In this document: in pieces, positions 34,965 through 43,732 of the stretch
Layout of the letters: each line of letters opens with the position of its first letter
Position numbering within the stretch: position 1 is the stretch's first letter
Origin: Myxococcales bacterium
GTDB taxonomy: Bacteria > Myxococcota_A > Polyangia > Polyangiales > Polyangiaceae
DNA: 53,386 nucleotides
Assembly (NCBI GenBank): GCA_025359105.1
Contig: JANYHK010000055.1
Coordinates: forward strand, 1 to 53,386
Reading direction: 5' to 3'
Notes under the pieces: generated by a model
Database searches by the model: none
What the model saw: the letters and a program-made list of their open reading frames with translations, nothing else
What the model was told of the DNA's origin: nothing
Program-made: the position numbers and the translations under genes

Positions 34965-35858
34965 TCAAGGCGCCCTCGAGGATACTGCAAACCCGACCGC
35001 GAAACCCATCGAGTAGCGCGCATTGATTTCGCTCCGTGGCTGGAGCGCGGCGGCGCCGTCCGCGTCACGGTAGGTGAACGCATCGACGCCGAACGGGCCG
35101 AAATACCCGGCGCCGGCGAGCGCGGTGGCCACGGCGCGCGCCTCCGCCGCGAGAAGCGTGGGAACTTCGCCGAGGGACGACGGAAAGCGCACCCGCTCGG
35201 TCGCCAGCCAGGCGCCGCGCGCGTCGCACCGCTGGCGGACGATCTCACCCAACGCGGCGCTGCAGTCGGTCGCGAGCATCCCGTGGACCGCGTACTCCTC
35301 CAGGATCAGGACGTTCGGTTCGAGCTGCACACCGCCCTCGGCGAGGCCGGCGACGAGGAACGCCACGTCGGCCTCGCTCGGCGCGGCCGCCGCGATGCGT
35401 TGACCGCGGCCCGCCATCCCGAACGCGCGCTTCATGCGCCAACCGTCCCCGAGGCGCGGCGGCGCGGCGATGTGCGACAGGGCCTCCTCGAGCGTCCGCG
35501 CGAACGAGGCCCCGGGGAGTGTGGCGCCTAGCGACGCCGCGAAGGCCCGGGAGTTGACCGCGCGGAGCACCGACAGCGGCGGGTGCGGCTCCGGCGTCGC
35601 GCCCGCGTGCACGAGGAGCGCGAGGGCGCGAGGCGTCGGACAAAACGCGCGCCCGACGAGGCCGCGTGCGGCCCCGGCGGGCGTGGCTTCGTCCACGAGC
35701 AGATCGTCCGGCGAGACGAGGGAGCCCACGAGGCGGGCGGCGTGCGTCCTCGTGGCGTCGAGCATCGCGCGCGTCGGCACGTAGCTCACGAGCGCCAGGA
35801 GGCGCGCGAGCTCGACGTCGGCGTCGAGGTTCAGGACCCAGGCGAATCGGGTTGCCAT
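34965..35858 (-). CDS. ATP-grasp-like ligase protein
   Basis: This 297-residue protein starts with MATRFAWVLNLDADVELA and overlaps the DUF455 gene by 28 nt. The second half shows ATP-grasp hallmarks: an MKRAFGMAGRGQR phosphate loop region (about 155-167), the EPNVLILEEYAVHG strand with ATP-contacting acidic residues (about 195-208), DAFTYRD, and the Mg-binding SEINARYSMG motif near residue 280. ATP-grasp enzymes join a carboxylate, through an acyl phosphate, to an amine or thiol. The substrate is unknown. Its tight coupling to the DUF455 and monooxygenase genes suggests one pathway. Confidence 0.8.
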   Translation of the reverse strand: MATRFAWVLNLDADVELARLLALVSYVPTRAMLDATRTHAARLVGSLVSPDDLLVDEATPAGAARGLVGRAFCPTPRALALLVHAGATPEPHPPLSVLRAVNSRAFAASLGATLPGASFARTLEEALSHIAAPPRLGDGWRMKRAFGMAGRGQRIAAAAPSEADVAFLVAGLAEGGVQLEPNVLILEEYAVHGMLATDCSAALGEIVRQRCDARGAWLATERVRFPSSLGEVPTLLAAEARAVATALAGAGYFGPFGVDAFTYRDADGAAALQPRSEINARYSMGFAVGFAVSSRAP

Positions 35859-36637
35859 GCGGAGAGCTCGTCGAGGAAGCGCGCGGGCTGGCCGCCGCGC
35901 AGGCGTGCGTCGCGGGCGAGCGGGCCCCCGCGCATGAGCAGCGGGGTGAGAGGAGGCGGGAGCGCGCGCCGCCACGCGTCGAACTCGAGCGGGCCCGCGA
36001 GCTCCTCGAACCAGCGCGCACCGAAGCGCACGTGCGCGATCTCCTCGAGCCCCACCTGCTCCTGCACCCGTGCCCCCTCCTCGTCGCCGGCCAGCCGGAA
36101 GCGCGCGGCGTACGCGGCGGTGTGCTCGAGGTTCGCGCTCTCCAGGCCCAGCCCCATCACGGCGACGAACGCCGTGGGGCTCGCGCAGGTCGGTACACGC
36201 TCCCAGAACCAGTCGCGCACCGGGAACTCCCCGATCGCATGGCCCAGTCGCTCGATGTGTGAGTGATACATGCGCATGTGCCGCGCCTCGTCGAGGGCGA
36301 TGCGCACGAGCCCGGCGCGAAATTCACGCGGCGTCGCCGGGAAGGCGAGGAGCGCCCACGCCATGAGCTCCGCGGCCTGCAGCTCGTGGTGCAGGAACGT
36401 GTGGAGCGCGCGCGCCCGTCCGGTCTTCGAGGCGAGACCGCGCATCTTGTTCGCGCGCCCTCCGACGGAGAGCTCGGGCGGGCGCCCCGGCGCCGCGAGG
36501 CGGCGCGGTGGGGGGCGCTCCTCCCAGGTGTCCGGCACCTGTGGCGGCGTGAGCTTGGCGGAGAGCTCCGTCCCCGTGACGTAGTCCCACGCCCACCTCT
36601 CGACGGTGCCGACCGCGGGCGGGTCCGCCACGGTCAC
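35831..36637 (-). CDS. DUF455 ferritin-like (diiron) protein
   Basis: This 268-residue protein of the DUF455 family has a four-helix ferritin-like fold. The expected diiron ligands are visible: E90 (HHELQAAE), E117-x-x-H120 (DEARH), E171 (NLEHTAAY) and E199-x-x-H202 (EEIAH). It is therefore a plausible di-iron oxygenase or oxidase, related to MiaE-type proteins, though no DUF455 reaction is assigned in the sequence. The GTG at 36637 overlaps the monooxygenase stop (GTGA), and the C-terminus overlaps the ATP-grasp start. This coupling strongly implies a joint function. Confidence 0.9.
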   Translation of the reverse strand: MTVADPPAVGTVERWAWDYVTGTELSAKLTPPQVPDTWEERPPPRRLAAPGRPPELSVGGRANKMRGLASKTGRARALHTFLHHELQAAELMAWALLAFPATPREFRAGLVRIALDEARHMRMYHSHIERLGHAIGEFPVRDWFWERVPTCASPTAFVAVMGLGLESANLEHTAAYAARFRLAGDEEGARVQEQVGLEEIAHVRFGARWFEELAGPLEFDAWRRALPPPLTPLLMRGGPLARDARLRGGQPARFLDELSAWQPDSPGS

Positions 36638-37755
36638 GCCCTCTCGTACCAGGCCACGAACTCCGGCGCGATCTCGCGCAGGCGCGCGCGATCGATGCGG
36701 CCCGAGCGGGTCATGTAGCTCATCGCGAACTCCTTCGGCGACAGATCCATGTGCCCCGCGAAGTGCTCGTGCCAGTTGGCGCTCGCCGCCGCCGCGGTCA
36801 CCAGCTTCTCGAGCACGGGCTTGCGCGTCGCCTCGTAACGGGCCAGGCCCTTGCGGACGCTGCCCGGCTCCGCCTCGAGCGCCTTCACGAGCGCGATCAC
36901 GTCCTCCATGGCCAGGCGCGTGCCCGAGCCGATCGAGAAGTGCGCCGTGTGGAGCGCGTCGCCCACGAGCGCCATGGTCTCGTACGACCAGCGGGTGTTC
37001 GAGAGGACGGGGAACGCGCGCCAGTGCGAACCGTTGGCCACGAGCGGGTGGCCGTCCAGCGTCTCGGCGAAGACGCGCTCGCACGTCGCCTTGCTCTGCT
37101 CGAGGCTCATCGCGCCGAAGGCCGCGTTCTCCCAGGTCGGTCGATCGCACTCGACGATGAACGTGCTCATCGTGGGCGAGTAGCGGTAGTGGTGAGCCGT
37201 GAACGTCCCCTCCTTGGTGCGCACGAACGTGAGGGTGAGCGTCTCGAAGCGCTTCGTCGTGCCGTACCAGGCGAACTTGTTGTTCAGGTACGAGAGCGAC
37301 GTGCCGAAGTCCCCCTCGTAGGTCTTTCGTACGAGCGAGTTCAGGCCGTCGGCGGCGACGATGAGGTCCGGTGCGCCGAGCTCGCCGAGCGACTTGATGG
37401 TGCGACCGAACGTCGGCTTCACGCCGACCGCGCGCGCGCGCGCCTGGAGGAGGTGCAGGAGCTCGAGCCGGCCAATCGCCGAGAAGCCGACGCCGTCGAT
37501 CCGGATCTTCTGCCCGCCGTGCGCCAGTGTGATGTCGCGCCAATGCTCCATCGCAGGGGTGATGAGGTCGAACGTCTCGGGATCGTCGCCGCGAAGGAAC
37601 TCCAGGGCGCGCTCGGAGAAGACGACGCCGAAACCCCAGGTCGCGTCGGTCGGGTTCTGCTCGTAGAGCTCCACCTCGGCATCGGGGTGACGCTTCTTCC
37701 AGAGGCTGGCGAAGTACAGGCCGGCCGGTCCACCTCCGAGCACCGCGATACGCAT
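36634..37755 (-). CDS. FAD-dependent monooxygenase (VioD/salicylyl-CoA hydroxylase-like)
   Basis: This 373-residue flavoprotein has the GGGPAG dinucleotide motif at 7-12, the WGFGVVFSERALEFL block and the AWYGTTKRFE region. It also has the YSPTMSTFIVECDRPTW and GDALHTAHFSIGSGTRLAMED stretches shared by VioD and by the N-terminal half of salicylyl-CoA 5-hydroxylase/anthraniloyl-CoA monooxygenase. The old-yellow-enzyme half of the latter is absent, so it should only hydroxylate an aromatic ring. The start is the ATG at 37755. It is the first gene of a coupled operon with DUF455 and ATP-grasp and is divergent from the persulfide dioxygenase gene (138-nt gap). Confidence 0.9.
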   Translation of the reverse strand: MRIAVLGGGPAGLYFASLWKKRHPDAEVELYEQNPTDATWGFGVVFSERALEFLRGDDPETFDLITPAMEHWRDITLAHGGQKIRIDGVGFSAIGRLELLHLLQARARAVGVKPTFGRTIKSLGELGAPDLIVAADGLNSLVRKTYEGDFGTSLSYLNNKFAWYGTTKRFETLTLTFVRTKEGTFTAHHYRYSPTMSTFIVECDRPTWENAAFGAMSLEQSKATCERVFAETLDGHPLVANGSHWRAFPVLSNTRWSYETMALVGDALHTAHFSIGSGTRLAMEDVIALVKALEAEPGSVRKGLARYEATRKPVLEKLVTAAAASANWHEHFAGHMDLSPKEFAMSYMTRSGRIDRARLREIAPEFVAWYERA

Positions 37756-37893
37756 GGCCGCGCAGTCTAGTCGGAACGGCCGAAACCGAAAGCCCCCGTC
37801 CTTCCCGGTGCCGGGCGGGCGCAGACGTTGCGCGCGCCGGGGGGGCTTCACCGTGCCCGGGCGCCGTGGCAATCTCACAAGCGAGGTGCCTAC

Positions 37894-38949
37894 GTGATTT
37901 TCCGACAGCTGTTCGACGGAAGCTCCAGCACGTACACCTATCTCCTCGGGGACGAGGCTTCGCACGAGGCGGTCCTCATCGACCCGGTCTTCGAGCAGCA
38001 CGCGCGCGACGCGGCGCTGGTGCGGGAGCTGGGGCTCCAGCTCGTCGCGACGCTCGACACGCACTGCCACGCCGATCACGTCACGGGCGCCTGGCTCATG
38101 AAGAGCGCGCTCGGGAGCAAGATCGGCCTCGCCGGAGTGTACGGCGCGAAGAACGTGGACCTGCCGCTGGCCGACGACGCGATCGTCCGCCTGGGGGGCG
38201 CGCTCCGCCTCCGCGTCCGCGCGGTGCCGGGGCACACAGCGGGCTGCCTCGCCTTCGTGATGGCGGACAAGTCCATGGTCTTCACCGGTGACGCCCTGCT
38301 CGTCCGCGGCGCCGGGCGCACGGACTTCCAGGGGGGAAGTGCGAGCCGTCTGTTCCGCTCGATCAAGGAGCAGATCTTCACCTTGCCCGACGCGTGCGTC
38401 GTCTACCCGGGACACGACTACGCCGGCAGGACTTCGAGCACCGTCGGCGAGGAGAAGCTGCATAATCCACGCATCGGCGGCGGCGCGCGGGAAGAGGACT
38501 TCGTGGGCTACATGTCGAACCTGGCGCTCCCGCACCCGAAGCTCCTCGACGTCGCGGTCCCCGCGAACCTGCGCTGCGGGCAGCCGGAGGACGGCAAGGC
38601 GCCCGCGGCGGCCTCGTGGGGCCCGGTCGTGACGACGTACGCCGGCCTGCAAGAGATCGCACCGGAGTGGGTTGCGTCGCACCGTGGCGACGTGGAGCTC
38701 GTCGACGTGCGCTCGCCCGGCGAGCTGGGGGGCGAGCTCGGCCGGCTCGACGGCGCGCGAAGCATCCCGCTCGACGAGCTGCGAGCCCGCGCGGGCGAGG
38801 TGAAGGACGACAAGCCGGTCATCATCATCTGCCAGACCGGCAAGCGGTCGGGCATGGCGACGGTGATCCTCCGCAACGCGGGGCTCTCACGCGTCGCGAA
38901 CCTCGCCGGCGGGATGGTCCGCTGGCGCGAGCTCGGGCTCCCCGGCTGA
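37894..38949 (+). CDS. Persulfide dioxygenase-rhodanese fusion
   Basis: This 351-residue protein has an N-terminal metallo-beta-lactamase fold of the ETHE1 type. HCHADH carries H57/H59/D61/H62, H114 lies in PGHTAGC and D133 in FTGDALLV, giving the single-iron site H57/H114/D133. The GRTDFQGGS and YPGHDYAGRTSSTVGEEK motifs that bind glutathione persulfide are present. From about 265 a rhodanese domain follows with VELVDVRSPGELGG and the active-site loop CQTGKRS (C313). The fusion oxidises persulfide to sulfite and can move sulfane sulfur to or from thiosulfate. The GTG at 37894 is chosen because homology begins there; an AGGTG lies before it. Confidence 0.93.
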   Translation: MIFRQLFDGSSSTYTYLLGDEASHEAVLIDPVFEQHARDAALVRELGLQLVATLDTHCHADHVTGAWLMKSALGSKIGLAGVYGAKNVDLPLADDAIVRLGGALRLRVRAVPGHTAGCLAFVMADKSMVFTGDALLVRGAGRTDFQGGSASRLFRSIKEQIFTLPDACVVYPGHDYAGRTSSTVGEEKLHNPRIGGGAREEDFVGYMSNLALPHPKLLDVAVPANLRCGQPEDGKAPAAASWGPVVTTYAGLQEIAPEWVASHRGDVELVDVRSPGELGGELGRLDGARSIPLDELRARAGEVKDDKPVIIICQTGKRSGMATVILRNAGLSRVANLAGGMVRWRELGLPG

Positions 38950-38966
38950 ATTCGCGGGCGCTCCGG

Positions 38967-40433
38967 TCAGTCGACGAGGAGCGCGAGTGAGGCCAGGATC
39001 AACAGGCTCTTGCGCACCGCCGCGACGCGCTCGGCCGGCGTGAGGTTACTCGCCGTGACGGCAGCGGCGAGCTCTTCGTCGGTCCGCGTGCCGTCCGCGC
39101 ACGCGAGCACCTCGCGGACGATCGGCGCCGGCAGCACGACCTCCTGGTGCCAGGCGTTGGTCAGCGCGCCGCCCCGCGCGGCGCGGAGGCGGGCGAAGGG
39201 GCACGCTCTCGGGTGACGGGAGGGGAACGTCGCGAGCTTCGGCGCGAACGCGTGGAGGTCGAGCGCGCCGGTCGCAAGCCACGCGTCGAAGAGCTCGGTC
39301 GTGAGCGCCGACCCGCCTCCCGCGTCGCGCGCGAGGTCGTCCCATCCGAGTGAGGCCGGCGTGACGCGCGCGAGGGCGCGGAGCGCGCGTCGCGCGTGCA
39401 GATCGGCGATCTCGACGGTGAGCTCGCCGGCCCGGAAGCGTTCGACTGCGTCTGCGGCGGCGCTTGCATCGGGTGCCTCTGGCTGGAGGCGGCTCGCCAC
39501 GCGCAGCCCGGCCAGCGCCGCAGGGTCGAGCCGCCGCGGCCAGCGCCAGCCGCGCGCGCTCGCTTCGTCGGTCCGGACGAAGAGCGCGCGCCGGAAGGAA
39601 GCACCGGTGACGAAGTCCACGAGCTGCTGGGCGTCGGCCGCGCCCATTGCCGCGGCGCGGGTGGTGACGGCGTCGTCCAGGAGCTCGAACGCGGTGGCCT
39701 GCGGGATGGCATCGCCCAGGTACGTCAGCCCCGCCTCCTCTGCCTCGGCGATCACGCGGGCGACGAGCTCCGGGTGTTGCTCGCGCGCGAGGTACTCGTG
39801 CGCCACGTACGCGGGCTCCGTCTCTGCGATGCGGCGCGCGACGGCTGCGAGGCCATCTTTGTAACCGGCCCGCTCCGGCGGCACCCGCGCGCGCAGCCAA
39901 TCCAGCGTCGCCGCGGCATCTGCCGACCCGCGCTCGTGTCCGGAGGCGAAGCGCAGCCAGTCGCGCGCGGCCAGGCGCTCGTACCATCCAGGGAGCACGT
40001 TGAAGCTTGCATGGGCGACGCCTCCGGGGGCGAGCACGCTTGCCATCTTCGCGAAGAGGGCGCGCCGCGTCGCCGCCGGCACCCACGACACGACGCCATG
40101 GCAGAGGACGAAATCGAACCCATGCTCGAGCGGCGCACCTTCGAACGTGGCCGCGTGAAAGGTCACGTTGGCGAGCCCCGCAGCGCCCGCGAGCGCCCGC
40201 GCCTCATCGATCTGGCGCGCCGACTGGTCCACGCCGACGAACGACGCGCCGGGCATGGCCGACGAGATCGGCAAGAGGTTCCCCCCACGCCCGCACCCGA
40301 GCTCGAGCACCCGGGCCGTCGCCACCGCGGGCGCCGTCCAGCCGGAGAGGCGCGCCACGACGGCGAGCCGATCGGGGTGCACCTCGGCATACGCGTGGTC
40401 CGTGTACGGGAGCTCGTCGTACGCGTCGCTCAT
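38967..40433 (-). CDS. SAM methyltransferase with MethyTransf_Reg-type domain
   Basis: This 488-residue protein has a class I methyltransferase domain at about 1-190, with VLELGCGRGGNLLPISSAMP, FVGVDQSARQIDEA, FDFVLCHGVVSWVP and APGGVAHASFNVLPGW. The start SDAYDELPYTDHAYAEVHPDRLA is typical of this family. Residues ~220-310 (EYLAREQHPELVARVIAEAEEAGLTYLGDA) match the predicted methyltransferase regulatory domain, followed by a helical tail to the C-terminus. Related proteins sit beside O-antigen or lysine methylation loci; here the target is unknown. The ATG lies 5 nt after the small Cys-rich gene, so the two form one unit. Confidence 0.9.
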   Translation of the reverse strand: MSDAYDELPYTDHAYAEVHPDRLAVVARLSGWTAPAVATARVLELGCGRGGNLLPISSAMPGASFVGVDQSARQIDEARALAGAAGLANVTFHAATFEGAPLEHGFDFVLCHGVVSWVPAATRRALFAKMASVLAPGGVAHASFNVLPGWYERLAARDWLRFASGHERGSADAAATLDWLRARVPPERAGYKDGLAAVARRIAETEPAYVAHEYLAREQHPELVARVIAEAEEAGLTYLGDAIPQATAFELLDDAVTTRAAAMGAADAQQLVDFVTGASFRRALFVRTDEASARGWRWPRRLDPAALAGLRVASRLQPEAPDASAAADAVERFRAGELTVEIADLHARRALRALARVTPASLGWDDLARDAGGGSALTTELFDAWLATGALDLHAFAPKLATFPSRHPRACPFARLRAARGGALTNAWHQEVVLPAPIVREVLACADGTRTDEELAAAVTASNLTPAERVAAVRKSLLILASLALLVD

Positions 40434-40438
40434 CGCGC

Positions 40439-40714
40439 TCACTCGGGCGGCAGCGGCGCCGGCGCGGGGCCCGCGACGTTCGCGCAGACCGCCGACTTCA
40501 CGCAGAAGCCGCGGTCCAGCGGCTTGCTGCTCGCCGTGGCGACCCCGTCCTCGGAGCTGTGGCAGCAAACGAGGCCACCGCCGCAGTGGGCGTCGCTGGT
40601 GCACGCGTCCTCATCGGCGGGGCTGCGTGCAGCGCAATCCAGGAGCGCGGGCCCCGCAACCACATGGAAGCAGAAGCAGAAGCAGAAGAAGGAGGAGGAG
40701 CCCAAGCGCCGCAT
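40439..40714 (-). CDS. Small Cys-rich secreted protein
   Basis: This 91-residue protein starts MRRLGSSSFFCFCFCFHVVAG. The hydrophobic core FFCFCFCF is encoded by a TTCTGC hexamer microsatellite. About 8 further cysteines follow, including HCGGGLVCC, a pattern seen in myxobacterial secreted Cys-rich domains (GGxxCC-x-x-x..C). It probably carries a signal peptide, although no lipobox is clear. It sits directly upstream of the methyltransferase and 35 nt from the divergent beta-helix lipoprotein gene, so any promoters there must overlap. Confidence 0.7.
   Translation of the reverse strand: MRRLGSSSFFCFCFCFHVVAGPALLDCAARSPADEDACTSDAHCGGGLVCCHSSEDGVATASSKPLDRGFCVKSAVCANVAGPAPAPLPPE
40667..40688. 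repeat. GAAGCA hexamer microsatellite (3.7 units)
   Basis: Three perfect GAAGCA units plus GAAG. On the minus strand they encode alternating Phe-Cys in the predicted signal peptide of the small Cys-rich protein, always in frame. Confidence 0.9.
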
Positions 40715-40749
40715 GGGCTCCGAAGATACCGCCGGGCCCGCGCGGTGCT

Positions 40750-42573
40750 ATGAGCTTTCTCGTGCGACTCCTTGGAACCTGCCTCTTCGTCGGCCTTGGG
40801 ACTGCCTTCTTCGCCGCGTGCGGGAGCGCCCGCTCCGAGGCGCCAGGGCCCGCGCTGGACACGGACAGCGGCGCGGCGGGCCACGATGCCGCTGGCCTCG
40901 GCGACGTCGGGTCACCCGGCGCCGACGCCGCCTCGTCGAGCGACGGCAGCAGCGACGCCGCCGGCGACGCGCTCGGCCCCTGCGGCGCGAACGGTCAGGC
41001 GTGCTGCGTCGACTTCGCGTGCAACGCCGGCCTCGTGTGCGACGGTACGAAGTGCGGCGGCGCCGTCGCCCCGTACGCGTGCCCTACGGGCGCACCCGAG
41101 GCGGTCTTCGTCGGCGAGGTCGTTCCCGCGCCGAAGATCGCGCCGTGGTCACGCCCGTTCGCCAGCGTCACGTTCGCCAATTGCGGGGCGACCACGTGGT
41201 CGGCCGTCGCCGCGAACGCACCCACCGGCGTGAAGCTCGGGCCCGCCGCGCCCCACGACCTCGAACTGTGGACGCGGACGCGCATCGTGCTCCCCGCCGA
41301 CGTCCCGCCACAACATCAGGTCACGGTCGTCCTCGCCGTTCACGCGCCGCCGCTCACCGGCGCGCACGCGTATGCGTTCCAGATCGTCCGCGAAGGCACC
41401 GCGTGGCTCGGCGCTCCGAGCCCGACGCACCTGCTCGACGTCGAGACCGTCCCCGCGGCGCCCGTGGCGCTCTGCGCCGGGGTCACCGCCGATCCGGGCG
41501 GCGCCTCCGATGCCAGGGCAGCCATCCAGTCGTGCCTCGACCAGACGCCGGCCGGCGGCACGCTCGCCTTGCCGCCCGGCATCTTCCGTCTCTCGGCGCC
41601 GGTCAGTGTCACCAAGGGCATGACGCTCACGACCGCCGGCACGTCGGCCGATCCGGCGAGCTGCCTCTCGTACGACGCCCCGAAGTGCGCTGTCTTTCGC
41701 GCCGACGCCACCCTGTCCCCCGCGTCGGCGAGCACGCGCGGTTTCGTCCGACTGGGCGCGCTCGCCACCTCCGTGGCGCAGGTGACGATCGATCACGTCC
41801 TCGTCGACGGCAACCGTGGCGCGCGCCTCGGGAGCGCGGCGGCGACGGCGTGCGCAAGCGGCAACAACGGCGAAGGCATCAACGTCGGCGCGAACTGCAC
41901 GGGCTGCACGCTGACCGGCTTCGCTTCTGCCCGGGCGCTCTGCGGCTCCGGTCTCGAGTGGGACGGCGACGGGATCGTCGTGAAAAACAGCGTCTTCTGG
42001 GGCAACGGCGACCACGCGACCCAGAACATGTGGTCCGACGGGCTCACCATCCACAAGAGCGACAACGGCAAGGTCGACGGGTCGAGCTTCATCGACAACA
42101 GCGACGTCGGCTTCATCTCTGGCGGCGGCGTCAACGCGTCGTACACGAACAACTACGCGGGGCAGGTCTCGCAGGTCGCCTTCGCCGCCATCATGCTCGA
42201 CAACTTCAACAGCGCCGCGCTCGGCGATCACTCCGGCGCCGTGCTGACGGGCAACACGGTGGAGTGCCCGGCGGGGTGCCACTTCGGGATCGAGCTTGGG
42301 CCGCATCCCTGGTACGCGTCGCCGAACATCAAGGGCGGCACCGTCACCGGAAACTCTGTGCATGGTGCAAATATCCAGATCAACGCGCAAGGCACCGGGA
42401 TAGCCGGTAACCCGACCGTGATCAGCGGCAATGACCTCGGTCCGGTCGCCGCGACGTCGGCCTTCCAGTGCGGCAACGTGAGCGGACTCTCGCCGCTCAA
42501 CGTGAGCGCCGAGTCGGTGGTGGACCTGAAGGGCGGGGCGGCCACGGGCGCGGTGTCGGTTCCCTGCCCGTGA
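40750..42573 (+). CDS. Surface lipoprotein with right-handed beta-helix
   Basis: This 607-residue protein has a lipobox ending at C24 (AFFAAC). A linker rich in Asp/Ala/Ser/Gly follows (about 30-75), then a short Cys cluster (NGQACCVDFACNAGLVC). Residues ~110-235 form an Ig-like domain resembling the NBR1-type domain (VTFANCGATTWSAV). From ~240 a pectate-lyase-like right-handed beta-helix begins with a DARAAIQSCLDQTPAGGTLALPPGIF strand entry. Asn/Gly-rich coils follow (VTGNSVHGANIQIN). Such folds bind or cleave polysaccharides. No catalytic set can be named safely. It is divergent from the Cys-rich/methyltransferase pair. Confidence 0.87.
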   Translation: MSFLVRLLGTCLFVGLGTAFFAACGSARSEAPGPALDTDSGAAGHDAAGLGDVGSPGADAASSSDGSSDAAGDALGPCGANGQACCVDFACNAGLVCDGTKCGGAVAPYACPTGAPEAVFVGEVVPAPKIAPWSRPFASVTFANCGATTWSAVAANAPTGVKLGPAAPHDLELWTRTRIVLPADVPPQHQVTVVLAVHAPPLTGAHAYAFQIVREGTAWLGAPSPTHLLDVETVPAAPVALCAGVTADPGGASDARAAIQSCLDQTPAGGTLALPPGIFRLSAPVSVTKGMTLTTAGTSADPASCLSYDAPKCAVFRADATLSPASASTRGFVRLGALATSVAQVTIDHVLVDGNRGARLGSAAATACASGNNGEGINVGANCTGCTLTGFASARALCGSGLEWDGDGIVVKNSVFWGNGDHATQNMWSDGLTIHKSDNGKVDGSSFIDNSDVGFISGGGVNASYTNNYAGQVSQVAFAAIMLDNFNSAALGDHSGAVLTGNTVECPAGCHFGIELGPHPWYASPNIKGGTVTGNSVHGANIQINAQGTGIAGNPTVISGNDLGPVAATSAFQCGNVSGLSPLNVSAESVVDLKGGAATGAVSVPCP

Positions 42574-42625
42574 GCTGACCGGCGAGCGCGCCTTCACCGG
42601 GAATCCTGCATCCAGCATCGGCGAC

Positions 42626-43732
42626 TCAGCGGGGCAGCTCCACGCGCACCACGACGCGCGGGGGTCCCATCTCCACGAAGCGTACGCGGCCTCCGTGGGC
42701 CTCCACCGCGGCGCGCGCGATCGCGAGGCCGAGGCCCGAGCCTTCGCCCTTGCGCGAGGTGGCTGGGCGCTCGAAGAGGGCGCGGCGCACCTCGGCGGGA
42801 ACGCGGGAGGGCTCGTTCGTCACGTCGATCACGACCCCGTCACCCCGCGCGCCCTCCGAGATCGACACGCCGACGGTGCCGCCCGGGCTGGCATGTACGG
42901 CGTTCTCGAGGAGGTTGCCGAGGGCCCGCGCGATCGCGTCGGCGTCGCAGGGGAGGCTCGCGCGCGACGTATCGGTCGGCGCGCCAAGCGCGACGTGGCG
43001 CGCCTCGGCCAGCGGCGAAACGCGATGGACGGCGTCGCGGACGACGTCGGCGATCGGCGACGGTGCCGTCACACTGAGCGTCGCGGTCTCGTAGCGCGCG
43101 AGCGTCACCAGGTCGGCGAGGGTCCGATCGAGCTGCTCGGTCGAGCGTCGCAGGTTGGCGACGAAATGACGCGCCGCCGCCGGGTCGTCGAGGGCGCCGT
43201 CCTCCAGCACCTCCAGCGTCGCGCGCAGGGCCGCCACCGGGGTCTTCAGATCGTGCCACGCGTCGCGCAGGAACGCAGCCGCGTAGGGCTTGCCCTCGAG
43301 CTCGCTCCGCATGCTCGCGAGCGCGCGCGCCAGGCGCTGCGCTTCCCCGCCGTGGCCGGGCGGAAGACGGGCCCCGCGCTGGCCGCCGGCGATGCGCGTC
43401 GCCGCCTCGGTGAGCTCCTCCATCGAGCGCGCGAGGTGGCGACCCACCATGGCGGCGGCCGCTGCGGCGAGCGGAAGGAGCGTTGTCGCGAGGACGAACG
43501 CCTTCGGGATGACGCGCGCGAGGCGGGCGGACGCGCCGATCGTGGTGGTGTCGGACGCGACGGCGAAGAGGCCGGTGACGAGCGCGCCCGCGAGCGTGGC
43601 GACCGCGAGGGCCGCGAAGATGCGGAGGCGGAGGGACGCCCCACGCCGTCGCGAGCGCTGCAAACAGTAGAGCGTGAAGACGACGAGCCCCGCGTCGAGC
43701 ACGCCGGTGACGGCTACCAGGGCGCCGTTCAC
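42626..43732 (-). CDS. Two-component sensor histidine kinase
   Basis: This 368-residue kinase has two membrane segments (about 5-22 and 75-100 after a short periplasmic part) and a HAMP-like linker (RHLARSMEELTEAATRIAGG). The dimerisation H-box is AWHDLKTPVAAL with the phospho-acceptor His near 160. The ATPase contains the N-box LGNLLENAVHASPGG and the G-box GEGSGLGLAIARAAVEAHGG. The sensor loop is short (~35 residues), which points to sensing in or at the membrane. The GTG at 43732 overlaps the regulator stop (GTGA), so the pair is translationally coupled. Confidence 0.93.
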   Translation of the reverse strand: MNGALVAVTGVLDAGLVVFTLYCLQRSRRRGASLRLRIFAALAVATLAGALVTGLFAVASDTTTIGASARLARVIPKAFVLATTLLPLAAAAAAMVGRHLARSMEELTEAATRIAGGQRGARLPPGHGGEAQRLARALASMRSELEGKPYAAAFLRDAWHDLKTPVAALRATLEVLEDGALDDPAAARHFVANLRRSTEQLDRTLADLVTLARYETATLSVTAPSPIADVVRDAVHRVSPLAEARHVALGAPTDTSRASLPCDADAIARALGNLLENAVHASPGGTVGVSISEGARGDGVVIDVTNEPSRVPAEVRRALFERPATSRKGEGSGLGLAIARAAVEAHGGRVRFVEMGPPRVVVRVELPR

